A DNA stretch of 64,000 nt from RBG-16-42-24 sp964396785 (GCA_964396785.1 CAYNFU010000002.1:3572-67571); one strand, 5' to 3'; counted from the first letter of the stretch, positions 28,007-37,262 are shown. The notes: generated by a model from the sequence alone, not told the origin. Translations and numbers: made by a program.

Positions 28007-28474
28007 TTATTCGCAAAAACTTAGTCTGTAATTAGTTCCGGCCTCATTCGGGTTTAAGGTTCTGGGAGTAGTTATATAAACAGCGAGCTTACAAGCACCT
28101 TCTTTGTCCAATGAGAGGACAGATAAAAACTTTAGTTCTGCCTCGGCCCTTACGATATCAAACGGCGAGGCCATGATATTAATTAAAAAAGCCTCATCTT
28201 GGGGAAAGTAAGTTGCTTTAAAATCTTTCTCGTCTATAAATCTTGTATCTCCGATTTTGCCTTTATATATAGCGAAATTATTAAAATTATTCATCTCCAC
28301 CCCTGAAATTGTTATCTTGTCTGCCCCAGGAAGAAGGCTGGTACCAGTTTCATCGCCAGCCCTCTCGGTTGTAGGTGTTTCACCCGTTTTTGAAGTTTGC
28401 GAAGATAAATAGCCCAAGACAATGCCGAATAAGACAATGACCCCAATTGTAATTTTGGCTAATTTTTTCTTCAT
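28007..28474 (-). CDS. membrane-anchored hypothetical protein
   Basis: 155 residues with an N-terminal transmembrane or signal segment (ITIGVIVLFGIVLGYLSS), a Thr-rich linker and an extracytoplasmic domain (ISGVEMNNFNNFAIYKGKIG). No recognised family. It starts 4 bp after the transglycosylase-like gene and is probably cotranscribed with it, so it may be an accessory T4SS component. Confidence 0.7.
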   Translation of the reverse strand: MKKKLAKITIGVIVLFGIVLGYLSSQTSKTGETPTTERAGDETGTSLLPGADKITISGVEMNNFNNFAIYKGKIGDTRFIDEKDFKATYFPQDEAFLINIMASPFDIVRAEAELKFLSVLSLDKEGACKLAVYITTPRTLNPNEAGTNYRLSFCE

Positions 28475-28478
28475 TTTC

Positions 28479-30950
28479 TCAACAACCAGTAGCTATTCCA
28501 CAACTCCTCGCCGCGGCCCAAGAACACCATTGGCCGTCCATAATCATTCTCACCGCTTTATCGATATTTGTTTCCGGGTCCAGATAGTCCTGGGTGCATT
28601 GTTGAAGGGCCTCAAGGTCATTAATTGTACAAGAAGGTGGACTCCAGGTGTATCCCGAAAAAGCTCCGGGGCACCTGTTCGAGGGGAGCAAGTTAATTTG
28701 AAATAAGCCGACGGAATAGTCGACGGACCTCCCACACAAACAGCCGTCGTTCAATGCGTTGGTGTACCCACCGCTTTCGATATTGCAGACAATTGAGGCG
28801 TTTCTGAGGGTACTTGCCGAAGTTCCCGGAGGGAAATACCGCCTAAGAGTACTTACGCTGCACCAACCGGCCACTGCGGGTTCGCAGCGAGCTCCAGGGA
28901 CCGGAAGCGGAGGCTCCGCCTCGCCCGGGAAGGTGTTTGTGCATACGCCGGTCACCAGGCCCTCGGGTATTTCTCCGACCGGACAAACTTCACCAAAGCC
29001 TTGAGGCCTTAGGGCGGTTTGGATACATTGCAAGAAATATTGCTCGATTCCGCCTATATGGGGGAAGTAAAGCTCAGCCGCTTGTCCACGTCTCCTTCCC
29101 GGATTACCAGCGGTCAGCGATACTCCCGGGACAGGAGGGTTAAGCGAATATGTTACTCCGGTAGCCGCCGGAATATCATAAAAGCCCTCAACCGGTGCAC
29201 CCTCACCGACCTGTGGAAAAATTCTTCTGAATACACTTGCACCTCCGGCCACAAGTCTCGACCATATATCATCGACAAGCGGCGTTCTGGTTTGCGTATT
29301 TAAAACCACTCGGGCATTTCTTGTACAAGAAGGGTTAGGAGGGTCGGGATTACAACTGTCTGGTGGAGAACCACACCTATATCCGGATGGGCAGATAAGG
29401 GATGAGCTAGGTCTCCAGTTGTCGCAGTCATAGTCGTCTGTGTAGCATCTGCCTCCCAAATAATCACACCAGTAAGTATCAATAGGGTCAGCAGGATCAA
29501 AAACTTCAAAACCACAGGAAAATTCGGCAGTATAGGTAAGGTTTACTCCAATTTCCCCGGCAAACAAGTCGTCTCCGGGATTAGTTCTAATTTGGGTAAG
29601 GTCACAATACTGATTAGGTCGAATAACCCCGACAACAGGACCCGACTTAGGATTCCCCTGTGGTACGTAAGTATCCTGCAAAATGTCGGCAAGACCCTGC
29701 GCTTCTTCCATGTGGGAAAAGAATAGATCGGCAGGAGAGGTGAGGATACTCACGTTTGAAATTGTTACGTCGGGTTGAACGGCTTGTATAGAGGGATTTA
29801 TGACCTCAATTTGCCCCAGCCTATCTTCTGTCGACGAATTAACATCCTCGTCGGTTGATGATAGGGGAACATAGGAGAATAAATCTGCCCATTTATTTAA
29901 TACTAAAGGATTATCCACACAGAAAAGCGACCTGGAAAAAAATGGCGGAAAGGGTACTAGGATACAAGAATTTCCTCTCCATTCTAAGTAATGCTTCATA
30001 AACTCTTTATCGTCGTCGTAATTCCAGGGAAGCGGAGGATATCTATTGTTCCAGTGGTCTCCCAAAGACGTCCTAATCGCACTTCTTGCAACTCCCGGAA
30101 GAAGCCCTACAAAAATATTTTCCAAAGTATTAATTGCGCTGTTCCAAAAAGAGAGGTCTTCTTCTGCCCAAGTACTCAATCTATAGACGTCGCCTCCTTG
30201 GTTGCAGGGATTCACATTGCTGGGTCCGATTAATCCCAAAAAAGCTTGGTTTGCGCAAACAACGACCTGGTCGTGCCTTTCTACTTCCCTTCGGTTAAGT
30301 GTTTCTATTTGACTTTTGTGCTGGATTGACAGAGGGAGAAGTTTTCTTATCGGCCCCGAATAATTAACCACTTGCTCTTCTTCGCTAAATCCGTATTCGG
30401 CCTTGTGGTCGACTCCACTTAAGTACCAGCTGACATAATCGTTAATTTTTGAGGCGTCGCTTCTCGTCTCATTTTGGTTTTGACTATTTACTACGTCGTC
30501 TTCGGTCCTACCCATGATAGGGAGTTCCGCCCCTGAGACGTCTATTGCAAGCTGGCGGTTTTGTGTAACCCTAAAGAAGCACTCCTCTTCGGTGGGGGAG
30601 AATCTTTGACAATAACGCGCGTCACCTCTTCTTACGGTTATGGTATCGGTTAAAACCAAATCGTTTCCGCAAAATAAAGCGGAGGGTTCCGTTTCGTCAC
30701 TACAAGGACTTGCTTGATAAGGACGAAGTGAGTGAAATTCATCTTCGTCAAAAGGATTTAATGGTCTTGGCCTGATTTGGTCACACGGAACGGTAGGGTC
30801 AGGCACTTGGGCGCTGGCCAGCTTGGTTGAAAAAAAGAGGGTGGCAACCAAAAGAAGAATGAAAGTTAACAGCGCAAATATTTGTAGCCTTGGAGTCTTA
30901 AGTTGTAAATTTAAATTCCTAAATCTTGGTAATTTGGGCAGTTGATTCAT
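28479..30950 (-). CDS. large secreted protein with C-terminal lytic-transglycosylase-like domain
   Basis: About 823 residues from ATG 30950; the frame opens earlier at 31010 but that overlaps the upstream pilin gene. A signal peptide lies near residues 22-48 (FALLTFILLLVATLFFS). The middle is Cys-rich extracytoplasmic sequence. The last about 130 residues carry a lysozyme-like pattern: the catalytic-type Glu in IVCNIESGGYTNALNDGC and the downstream DYSVGLFQINLL, like the SLT motif ESGG...G.QI. It is probably the VirB1-like cell-wall enzyme of the secretion system. It follows the pilin array. Confidence 0.75.
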   Translation of the reverse strand: MNQLPKLPRFRNLNLQLKTPRLQIFALLTFILLLVATLFFSTKLASAQVPDPTVPCDQIRPRPLNPFDEDEFHSLRPYQASPCSDETEPSALFCGNDLVLTDTITVRRGDARYCQRFSPTEEECFFRVTQNRQLAIDVSGAELPIMGRTEDDVVNSQNQNETRSDASKINDYVSWYLSGVDHKAEYGFSEEEQVVNYSGPIRKLLPLSIQHKSQIETLNRREVERHDQVVVCANQAFLGLIGPSNVNPCNQGGDVYRLSTWAEEDLSFWNSAINTLENIFVGLLPGVARSAIRTSLGDHWNNRYPPLPWNYDDDKEFMKHYLEWRGNSCILVPFPPFFSRSLFCVDNPLVLNKWADLFSYVPLSSTDEDVNSSTEDRLGQIEVINPSIQAVQPDVTISNVSILTSPADLFFSHMEEAQGLADILQDTYVPQGNPKSGPVVGVIRPNQYCDLTQIRTNPGDDLFAGEIGVNLTYTAEFSCGFEVFDPADPIDTYWCDYLGGRCYTDDYDCDNWRPSSSLICPSGYRCGSPPDSCNPDPPNPSCTRNARVVLNTQTRTPLVDDIWSRLVAGGASVFRRIFPQVGEGAPVEGFYDIPAATGVTYSLNPPVPGVSLTAGNPGRRRGQAAELYFPHIGGIEQYFLQCIQTALRPQGFGEVCPVGEIPEGLVTGVCTNTFPGEAEPPLPVPGARCEPAVAGWCSVSTLRRYFPPGTSASTLRNASIVCNIESGGYTNALNDGCLCGRSVDYSVGLFQINLLPSNRCPGAFSGYTWSPPSCTINDLEALQQCTQDYLDPETNIDKAVRMIMDGQWCSWAAARSCGIATGC

Positions 30951-30963
30951 GAGACATTTAGGC

Positions 30964-31272
30964 TTATCGATAAACTCTAAAGTTGACAACATCCACTCCG
31001 GTAAAGACATTTATGAAGCGAAGGATTAAGTAGGCGGAGGCGACCAAAACCATTCCGGCAATTGCGTAAGTCAAAGTTTTTTTCGCGGACTCAACAGCCT
31101 TAGGGTCTCCGCCGGCGGATATGAATTTAAATCCTCCGGCAAGAAGCATGATAAAAAGGACAATCGCGGCCAGCCCCAAAATTACCGAAACAACCCTCGC
31201 AAAAACGGCCTCAAAATCTCTGAGGCTCGCTGCATTTTCTGCGTTTGCAGACCAATTTTGAGCTAAGTTCAT
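30964..31272 (-). CDS. T4SS pilin-like protein, copy 1
   Basis: 102 residues, two transmembrane helices (near 28-50 and 66-90) separated by FISAGGDPKAVESAKK. This matches the small T4SS_pilin-type family frequent in Patescibacteria. No cleavable signal peptide is evident. It lies directly upstream of the transglycosylase-like gene and is the last of the array in transcription order. Confidence 0.82.
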   Translation of the reverse strand: MNLAQNWSANAENAASLRDFEAVFARVVSVILGLAAIVLFIMLLAGGFKFISAGGDPKAVESAKKTLTYAIAGMVLVASAYLILRFINVFTGVDVVNFRVYR

Positions 31273-31342
31273 ATCAATAAAAGTGTAGATAGAAGTTACA
31301 CAAAATGCAATCTGGGTTTAACTAAGGACTTCGAAAGACTAA

Positions 31343-31669
31343 TTAAGGTGTTCCTGTGGGGATACTTATTTCTCCTAGTATTGCGATTCCAAAGAAGGTT
31401 TCAAGGAGCTTAATTATTGCCCAAGCAGCAAAGACGATAACAAGTCCAACCAAAGCCGCCGTAATTTGGTTTCTAGCGGTTTCCGTGTTTGCTTTGTCTC
31501 CACCCGAGGTGATCCACCTAATTCCTCCAATCACGAGGATGAAGAAAAATATTACCGCAGCGACAATTAGAATTAAATTGACAAATCCTCCGAGAAGTGA
31601 ACCAATCGTAAGGTTATTGAGGTTGGTAAAACCTGTTTGGCTAGGGCTTAAATTAATTTGGGCTAACAT
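31343..31669 (-). CDS. T4SS pilin-like protein, copy 2
   Basis: 108 residues beginning MLAQINLSPS, with two helices around the loop WITSGGDKANTETARNQI. The stop codon just upstream in frame excludes a longer N-terminus. Closely similar in plan to copy 3, which also begins MLAQ. Confidence 0.83.
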   Translation of the reverse strand: MLAQINLSPSQTGFTNLNNLTIGSLLGGFVNLILIVAAVIFFFILVIGGIRWITSGGDKANTETARNQITAALVGLVIVFAAWAIIKLLETFFGIAILGEISIPTGTP

Positions 31670-31680
31670 GACCTAATCCA

Positions 31681-32028
31681 TTATTGAATCGCCAGATTAA
31701 GAATGTCAAGGGTTAAAATATTTGTCCCGAAAAATCCTTCAATAAGGTTAATAATTGCCCAAGCAGAGAATAGAAGTACAAGCCCTACAATTGCCGATAT
31801 AACTTTTCCTCTTGCGCTTTCGACTTGGGATTTATCTCCTCCGGAAGTCATCCAACTTATGGCCCCCCAAATAAGAACAAAAAGAAAGATTACAACCGCA
31901 ATGATAAGAGCCAAGTTAATAAGCATTGGCACAAATTGCCCAAAGAAATTTGCTCCCGTCAGGTTTTGAATATTATTGCCTAAGGCTGGATTAGTTACTC
32001 TATCTGTACTCGGAACTTGAGCTAGCAT
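31681..32028 (-). CDS. T4SS pilin-like protein, copy 3
   Basis: 115 residues beginning MLAQVPSTDR. Helix, loop WMTSGGDKSQVESARGKV, helix. It is 12 bp upstream of copy 2 and 5 bp from copy 4, consistent with tandem duplication within one operon. Confidence 0.83.
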   Translation of the reverse strand: MLAQVPSTDRVTNPALGNNIQNLTGANFFGQFVPMLINLALIIAVVIFLFVLIWGAISWMTSGGDKSQVESARGKVISAIVGLVLLFSAWAIINLIEGFFGTNILTLDILNLAIQ

Positions 32029-32032
32029 TTTA

Positions 32033-32416
32033 TCAAATTATCCAGGGAGGAATTCTTTGTATAAATTCTCCCGGGTTGAGTATTAGGTCAAATCCAAATA
32101 GGGTACCGACAAGCTCTATTATAAAAATTCCGGCGATAACTATCACTAACCCAACCAACCCGGTCGTAATTCTTGCCCTAGCTTCTCCCACTTTTTGTTT
32201 GTCTCCTCCAGAGGAAATAATTGCAATCGCGCCAGAAATGAGCACAAAGGTAAAATAAACTGCAGCGATAATAGTCAGAAGACCTATCGTACTTGAGAGG
32301 AAGAAGTTAAAAATTGTTGTCGATTGGGCTGGGTTTCTACCTTCTAATCCCAAGGGTCCAAAGCCCTCAATATTTCCAGGTATTGGTATTTCTTGTTGAG
32401 CGAGTAATCTTTCCAT
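32033..32416 (-). CDS. T4SS pilin-like protein, copy 4
   Basis: 127 residues, beginning MERLLAQQEI, so the LAQ tripeptide of copies 2 and 3 recurs slightly inside. The loop is IISSGGDKQKVGEARARI. A longer extracytoplasmic N-terminus (about 40 residues) precedes the first helix. It ends 2 bp before copy 5 is left behind, in a tight tandem. Confidence 0.83.
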   Translation of the reverse strand: MERLLAQQEIPIPGNIEGFGPLGLEGRNPAQSTTIFNFFLSSTIGLLTIIAAVYFTFVLISGAIAIISSGGDKQKVGEARARITTGLVGLVIVIAGIFIIELVGTLFGFDLILNPGEFIQRIPPWII

Positions 32417-32417
32417 A

Positions 32418-32756
32418 TTAATTAGGGCCGAAAACTCTAAGCCTCAGTAGTGCCGAGTAATCTCCAAAGAGTAGCCTTCCAAAAAGCGCAGCCAAGACAA
32501 ATGCTCCTGCCGAAATAGCCAGTCCCAAAATAGATTGCCAGATTTTAGACCAGGCGCCGGCGACTTTTTTAGGGTCATCCCCTGCAGACATAAATGCATA
32601 TCCCGCAAAAACCATATTAAAAAGTGCATAAATTCCTGCAATGACAATTAAAAACCTTAAAATATTTGTTATGAAATAAGTTGGGCCCCCCTCGATAAGG
32701 TTTCCATACTGGCTAACTCCCGGAGGTGCTGTGACGTTTCCAAAGATATCTGACAT
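32418..32756 (-). CDS. T4SS pilin-like protein, copy 5
   Basis: 112 residues. The loop is FMSAGDDPKKVAGAWSKI, where the second glycine of the SGGD motif is Asp. Both helices are conserved (FLIVIAGIYALFNMVFAGYA and ILGLAISAGAFVLAALFG). Confidence 0.8.
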   Translation of the reverse strand: MSDIFGNVTAPPGVSQYGNLIEGGPTYFITNILRFLIVIAGIYALFNMVFAGYAFMSAGDDPKKVAGAWSKIWQSILGLAISAGAFVLAALFGRLLFGDYSALLRLRVFGPN

Positions 32757-32796
32757 CCTATTAATTAAACACCAAAACTACCCTCAAAATAAACCC

Positions 32797-33114
32797 CTAA
32801 AACCCTGGATTAAAAATTTCGACTCCTGTGACCTGCTCTATTACCTGAATTATCCAATAAGCCGCAAAAATGACCAAAAAACCCATGAGGGCAAAAGTCA
32901 CTGCCTGTCTTCCTTTTCCGGCCTTCTCGGGATTGTCTTCTCCCGCCCCTGAAATAACTCCAATGCCCCCGACAACTAAAAAGAAAACCATAAGAACTCC
33001 GGCAAGAAGCAAAGCATTTGAAAGGATTATTGAGACCAGGTTTCCCAGTCCCACCGTTTGGCCAATAGGGGAGTTAAAGGTGGAGCCAATAGGTACTTCC
33101 ACAAGTTGTTGCAC
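32797..33114 (-). CDS. T4SS pilin-like protein, copy 6 (divergent)
   Basis: 105 residues. The usual loop has changed to VISGAGEDNPEKAGKGRQAV, with two extra residues. The second helix (FALMGFLVIFAAYWIIQVIE) closely resembles that of copy 7. It lies between copy 5 and uppS. Confidence 0.78.
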   Translation of the reverse strand: MQQLVEVPIGSTFNSPIGQTVGLGNLVSIILSNALLLAGVLMVFFLVVGGIGVISGAGEDNPEKAGKGRQAVTFALMGFLVIFAAYWIIQVIEQVTGVEIFNPGF

Positions 33115-33161
33115 AGCTAAAGTTTAGCAAAAGCGCGAGACAAATTCCAAACGAAGCGCAA

Positions 33162-33953
33162 TTAATTGGGAGTTTGAAGCTGAATAGCTGAAGACGATTT
33201 TTTGCTTAGTTTTTTACCTAGGTACTTTTTGAAACTTCCCTTTCCAAAACGTCTGTCTCTCTTACTAAAGTCAACTAAAGCTTTATCGAACTGCTTTGGA
33301 GAAAAGTCGGGGAATAGAACTTTTGTAAAATAGAGCTCGGCGTAGACAGCTTGCCAAGGTAAGTACCCCGATAGTCTCATTTCCCCACCCGTTCTAATAA
33401 TTAAATCAGGGTCGGGAATACCGACTGTATCGAGCTGATTTGAAAATTCGGCTTCGTCTACGCGTTCTATCGAAACTCTCCCAACCTCAACTTCGTTTAT
33501 GAGTTTTTTAACGGCCCTTAGAATCTCGTCTCGGCCTCCGTAATTTAAGGCAAAAGAAACTGTTATGGCGTCGTTTTCCTTAGTAAGAGTAATCATATCT
33601 TTTACCCGCTTAACAATGTCTTTTGGGAACCAATCTATGTTTCCTATTACCCTTATTTTTACACCCTTTTCAGAAAGCCTTTTGAGCCCGGTTTTGAGGG
33701 CTTCTCTAAAAACACTGAAAAGGCCGGAAAGCTCCATTTTGTCCCTGTTTCGGTTTTCGGTTGAAAAAGCCCAGAAGGTAAGGTATTTAATTCCGAGTTC
33801 AATCGCGCGCTCTACAACTGGTTCTATTGTTTTTTCTGCAGCAACCCTGTGGCCCTCGACAGCCCCCAGGCCATGCTTCGCCGCCCAACGACGGTTACCG
33901 TCCATAATTATTGCAACGTGAGTGGGAGTTTTGATATGAAGTCTCGTCTTCAT
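33162..33953 (-). CDS. uppS: undecaprenyl diphosphate synthase (isoprenyl transferase)
   Basis: Makes the C55 lipid carrier for peptidoglycan and surface glycans. 263 residues with the cis-prenyltransferase motifs HVAIIMDGNRRWAAKHGL (catalytic Asp), YLTFWAFSTENRNR, NYGGRDEI and DLIIRTGGEMRLSGYLPWQ followed by AELYF. It sits inside the pilin array on the same strand, between copies 6 and 7, which is unusual. Confidence 0.94.
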   Translation of the reverse strand: MKTRLHIKTPTHVAIIMDGNRRWAAKHGLGAVEGHRVAAEKTIEPVVERAIELGIKYLTFWAFSTENRNRDKMELSGLFSVFREALKTGLKRLSEKGVKIRVIGNIDWFPKDIVKRVKDMITLTKENDAITVSFALNYGGRDEILRAVKKLINEVEVGRVSIERVDEAEFSNQLDTVGIPDPDLIIRTGGEMRLSGYLPWQAVYAELYFTKVLFPDFSPKQFDKALVDFSKRDRRFGKGSFKKYLGKKLSKKSSSAIQLQTPN

Positions 33954-34027
33954 CGGTACTTGCTAATATTATTTACGAGTCTGTAGTTTAACACAATGCA
34001 TAAAATGGTGTCCAGCTTATTAATGAG

Positions 34028-34363
34028 TTAACCGAATATGTCCTGAACGGCTTCTATGCCCAAAATTTGTCCAACAATTTGAACTATCCAATAGGATGCA
34101 AAAACAATTACAAATCCCACCACGGCAAAAGTGATTCTTTCCTTGGCAGAGGCTACTGCTTTAGGATCCCCCCTCGAAGTTAATAAGCCGAATCCCCCAA
34201 ATATGAGGTATAGAAGTAGTAGTAGTCCGGCAATTACAAAGAGATAGGGGACTAAAGAGCTAATTATTTGTCCAAGGGTCAGGCTCTCGCTAAATACAAA
34301 ATTAGCCCTCCCCTGATTCAACTCGCCATATAATGTTTCAAAATCGATTTGAGCAATTTCCAT
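34028..34363 (-). CDS. T4SS pilin-like protein, copy 7
   Basis: 111 residues. Two helices around LLTSRGDPKAVASAKERI. It starts 3 bp after copy 8 and precedes uppS. The second helix FVIVFASYWIVQIVGQILG is nearly the same as in copy 6. Confidence 0.82.
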   Translation of the reverse strand: MEIAQIDFETLYGELNQGRANFVFSESLTLGQIISSLVPYLFVIAGLLLLLYLIFGGFGLLTSRGDPKAVASAKERITFAVVGFVIVFASYWIVQIVGQILGIEAVQDIFG

Positions 34364-34366
34364 ATA

Positions 34367-34678
34367 TTACTGATTAAATCCCGGAATACCTAAAATATCT
34401 ACACCTATTACTTGCAATATAAATACCGAAAAAATAATTAGAAGAATTCCCGTTATCGCGGAAGTTAAAAGCTCCTTTCCCGCCTGCAGACGTTGTGGGT
34501 CACCCTGGGAAGTCATTATTTGAAATCCCGCCACAAGTATTAAAATAAATGCAATTCCCCCACCAATTCCAATTGCCCAGCGGAGTACCCAGCCGATTAG
34601 GGCACCTGAGTCTTCGATGGGAATACATCCTATCGCTGTATTGATTCGCCTTATATTACTTGTACAAAAGATATTCAC
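34367..34678 (-). CDS. T4SS pilin-like protein, copy 8 (first in the array)
   Basis: 103 residues from a GTG start. The loop is IMTSQGDPQRLQAGKELL. The N-terminus has two Cys (IFCTSN and IGCIPIED). A TAATAT box (34687-34692, minus) ends 8 nt before the GTG, so this is probably the first gene of the pilin transcript, divergent from the SpoIID-domain gene. Confidence 0.78.
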   Translation of the reverse strand: MNIFCTSNIRRINTAIGCIPIEDSGALIGWVLRWAIGIGGGIAFILILVAGFQIMTSQGDPQRLQAGKELLTSAITGILLIIFSVFILQVIGVDILGIPGFNQ

Positions 34679-34724
34679 TAATAACCATATTAGGACAAAA
34701 TTAAAGAAGTTAAAAGATAAGAGT

Positions 34725-34733
34725 TGGTATAAT
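34725..34733 (+). promoter_or_regulatory. extended -10 (TGGTATAAT) of the SpoIID-domain gene
   Basis: TG-G-TATAAT ends 8 nt before ATG 34742, leaving a UTR of one or two bases. Confidence 0.65.
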
Positions 34734-34741
34734 AAATAGCC

Positions 34742-36478
34742 ATGGGTTATTTAAGATCAAAATTCAAAGTACAAAATTCAATATTAATACTGGTTGGATT
34801 TCTGATTTTTCTATTTTCTATTTTCAGTTTTCAGTATTTGGTATTTGGTGTTCGGGCCGAACCCAATTGTGATGCTCCTGGCTCAGGAGATATCGACTAT
34901 TGTCTTGCAAAGATTCAGGAGCAGCTCGACGCCCTAACCCCGGCCCACGAAACAAACAAACAAGAATTGGCAAAGCTAAAGGTCCAACTCTCCTCAATCA
35001 GTAAGCAAATCGTAGGAGTTTCGTCTCAATTAAAAAAGGTAGAAGCTGACATTGCCCAAAGAGAAGAAGACTTGGCGTATGCTAAAGAAATTTTTGAAGA
35101 GAAAACCGCAAATCATTACAAATTTATTCGTTTGTATGATCCACTAATGCCATTTCTTTCTTCAACGGACGCCTCTGAAGCTTTTCGGGAAATAAACTTC
35201 AGGCAAATTGCTGCGGACGAGGACAGGCGCACAATGGAAGCCTATGCCCAGGATCTGGCAAATTTGAAATCTGACAAAGAGGCTCTCGAGAAAAATAAAG
35301 CATCTCTTTCCTCTATCCAAGCAAAGGTCGATAGCCAGGCAGACTTTTTGGCGGGAGAGGTTGAAAAAACAGAGGCCTACTTGACAACTTTGACCTCAAG
35401 ACAGAATGAACTCCTGGCCCTAAAAGCTGGAGGGTTTTCGACCTCCGTTGGAGATACTCCGGCGACACTTGAGCCCTGCTCGGGTGCCCCGGGCTCAGCC
35501 AATTTCTGCGATCCAGGGTTTCGCCCGGCCTTTGCCGCTTTCTCATTTGGGGCACCACACCGAACCGGTATGAGTCAGTACGGAGCATATGGAAGGAGCA
35601 AATCGGGTCAATCTGCGGAGGCAATTTTATCTGCATACTACCAAGGAGGAGACCTTAGGAAAGATTATCCCTCACCGGCAACTATAAATGTTTCGGGTTA
35701 TGGAAGCATTCCTTTTGAGGACAATTATCTTTTGGGGATTTATGAGGTGCCGGAGTCCTGGGGAAATTCGGGTGGATTTGAGGCCTTGAAAGCCCAGGCC
35801 GTTGCCGCCCGCTCATACGCTCTTTCGGTCACAAATGGTGGGTCGGGAACAATTTGTCCGACAGAGAGCTGTCAGGTTTATAAGCCGCAGCTAAAGTCCG
35901 GTAAATGGAGAGAGGCTGTACAAGCCACCCGAGGCTGGGTGATGATGAAAGGGGGAAGCCCTGCAACTACCTATTATGCCTCAACCTCCGGTGGATTTAC
36001 TATTTCCCAATGGGGTTGGAGCGGAATAAAGGATACGTCGGGCGATTGGCCGGGGACGGCTTATGAAAAAGTTTCTGCCTCTCCATGGTTTTATAAGGGT
36101 TGGTATAAAAGTAGAGGTGGGTCTACTTGTGGCCGGTCTCATCCCTGGCTAAATAGCGAGGAGACGGCAGACATAATAAATGCCTGGCAAGTACTCTACC
36201 GGGGAGGGGGAGATGCATCAAGAGTTTCCCCAATAGATACTGCTTGTTGGGGAGGAAATCCGTATTCGAAGAGCGAGCTGGCTGGAATTGGAGGATATAC
36301 AAGCGCGTCTTCCGTCTCGGTCATTTATTCAAATAGCGGTTCGACGCTGTCGGTTACATTTGGTACGAATAAAGGAAGTATTTCAGTGAGCGGTGAGGAG
36401 CTGAAACGCGCCTTTAACTTAAGAGCTCCTGGTTATATTGGCCTAAAAAGCACTCTTTTTAATATAGAAAAACTTTAA
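34742..36478 (+). CDS. secreted SpoIID/LytB-domain protein with coiled coil
   Basis: 578 residues. The N-terminal membrane or signal segment (SILILVGFLIFLFSIFSF) is followed by coiled-coil helices (about residues 55-130 and 160-225, like PcsB/EnvC-type regions). The SpoIID domain has APHRTGMSQYGAYGRSK and ESWGNSGGFEALKAQAVAAR followed by SYALS. SpoIID is a lytic transglycosylase that cuts stem-free glycan strands. The canonical GHGxGMSQ is here GAPHRTGMSQ. With the M23 and SLT-like proteins it is a third cell-wall enzyme beside the T4SS genes, transcribed divergently from the pilin array. Confidence 0.88.
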   Translation: MGYLRSKFKVQNSILILVGFLIFLFSIFSFQYLVFGVRAEPNCDAPGSGDIDYCLAKIQEQLDALTPAHETNKQELAKLKVQLSSISKQIVGVSSQLKKVEADIAQREEDLAYAKEIFEEKTANHYKFIRLYDPLMPFLSSTDASEAFREINFRQIAADEDRRTMEAYAQDLANLKSDKEALEKNKASLSSIQAKVDSQADFLAGEVEKTEAYLTTLTSRQNELLALKAGGFSTSVGDTPATLEPCSGAPGSANFCDPGFRPAFAAFSFGAPHRTGMSQYGAYGRSKSGQSAEAILSAYYQGGDLRKDYPSPATINVSGYGSIPFEDNYLLGIYEVPESWGNSGGFEALKAQAVAARSYALSVTNGGSGTICPTESCQVYKPQLKSGKWREAVQATRGWVMMKGGSPATTYYASTSGGFTISQWGWSGIKDTSGDWPGTAYEKVSASPWFYKGWYKSRGGSTCGRSHPWLNSEETADIINAWQVLYRGGGDASRVSPIDTACWGGNPYSKSELAGIGGYTSASSVSVIYSNSGSTLSVTFGTNKGSISVSGEELKRAFNLRAPGYIGLKSTLFNIEKL

Positions 36479-36503
36479 GTGCGGCTTAATCAATTTAAGC
36501 ATT

Positions 36504-36531
36504 TTGATATATCCCGCTTTGGAGTTATAAT
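36504..36531 (+). promoter_or_regulatory. promoter TTGATA-16-TATAAT of the PH-domain gene
   Basis: TTGATA (36504-36509), a 16-bp spacer and TATAAT (36526-36531), ending 8 nt before ATG 36540. Confidence 0.65.
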
Positions 36532-36539
36532 CTGGCAAA

Positions 36540-37262
36540 ATGGGCGATATTTTTGTAGGGGAAAAACATAAAGAAGAGGAGAAAGCTAAAGAGCCAAATA
36601 TGACCCACGAGGTAAAAGACCCCGAGAAATTCCACACCAAAGTCGAAGAAGATATAAAAAAGGCTGAAAAACCGATTACCCGAGAACATATCCCAGGACA
36701 TACCCATAACCCACTCTCCGCTTACGACTATTTCCCTGACAATATTGATTTCGAAACAAGAGAAAGAGAGGAAAAAATTGTTCTATTTTTAAGGCGTCAC
36801 CCGATTACAAATTTAAAATGGATTCTAGTGACGGTCTTACTTCTTATTGCTCCGTTTTTTTTGGGAGCTTTTCCGCTTCTTGATTTTTTGCCGGGGAATT
36901 TTCGCTTTATCGCGGTTCTGGGATGGTACTTAGGTACAATGGCCTACATTTTAGAGAATTTTCTTTCCTGGTATTTTAATGTTTACATTGTGACGGATGA
37001 AAGGATCATCGATATAGACTTTAACAATTTGATATACAAGGAAGTGTCGGACGCAAACATTGATAGAATTCAGGATGTAACTTACAAGATGGGAGGGGTA
37101 GCAAGAACCTTTTTTAATTATGGAGACGTTGAAATTCAAACGGCGAGCGAGGTTCCGAACTTTGAGTTTGCCGCCGTTCCCCAACCCGACAGAGTGGCCA
37201 AAGTTCTACAAGACTTAAGAATTGAAGAGGAGCAGGAGAAATTAGAAGGAAGGGTCAGATGA
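36540..37262 (+). CDS. membrane protein with bacterial PH domain
   Basis: 240 residues. An acidic N-terminal about 75 residues, two transmembrane helices (near 97-117 and 125-147), then a bPH2-type domain beginning YIVTDERIIDIDFNNLIYKE, with RIQDVTYKMGGVARTFFNYG and a C-terminal helix. The pattern VTDERIIxID...I..VxD matches YdbT/YdbS-like proteins. Function unknown. It overlaps the next gene as ATGA. Confidence 0.82.
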   Translation: MGDIFVGEKHKEEEKAKEPNMTHEVKDPEKFHTKVEEDIKKAEKPITREHIPGHTHNPLSAYDYFPDNIDFETREREEKIVLFLRRHPITNLKWILVTVLLLIAPFFLGAFPLLDFLPGNFRFIAVLGWYLGTMAYILENFLSWYFNVYIVTDERIIDIDFNNLIYKEVSDANIDRIQDVTYKMGGVARTFFNYGDVEIQTASEVPNFEFAAVPQPDRVAKVLQDLRIEEEQEKLEGRVR

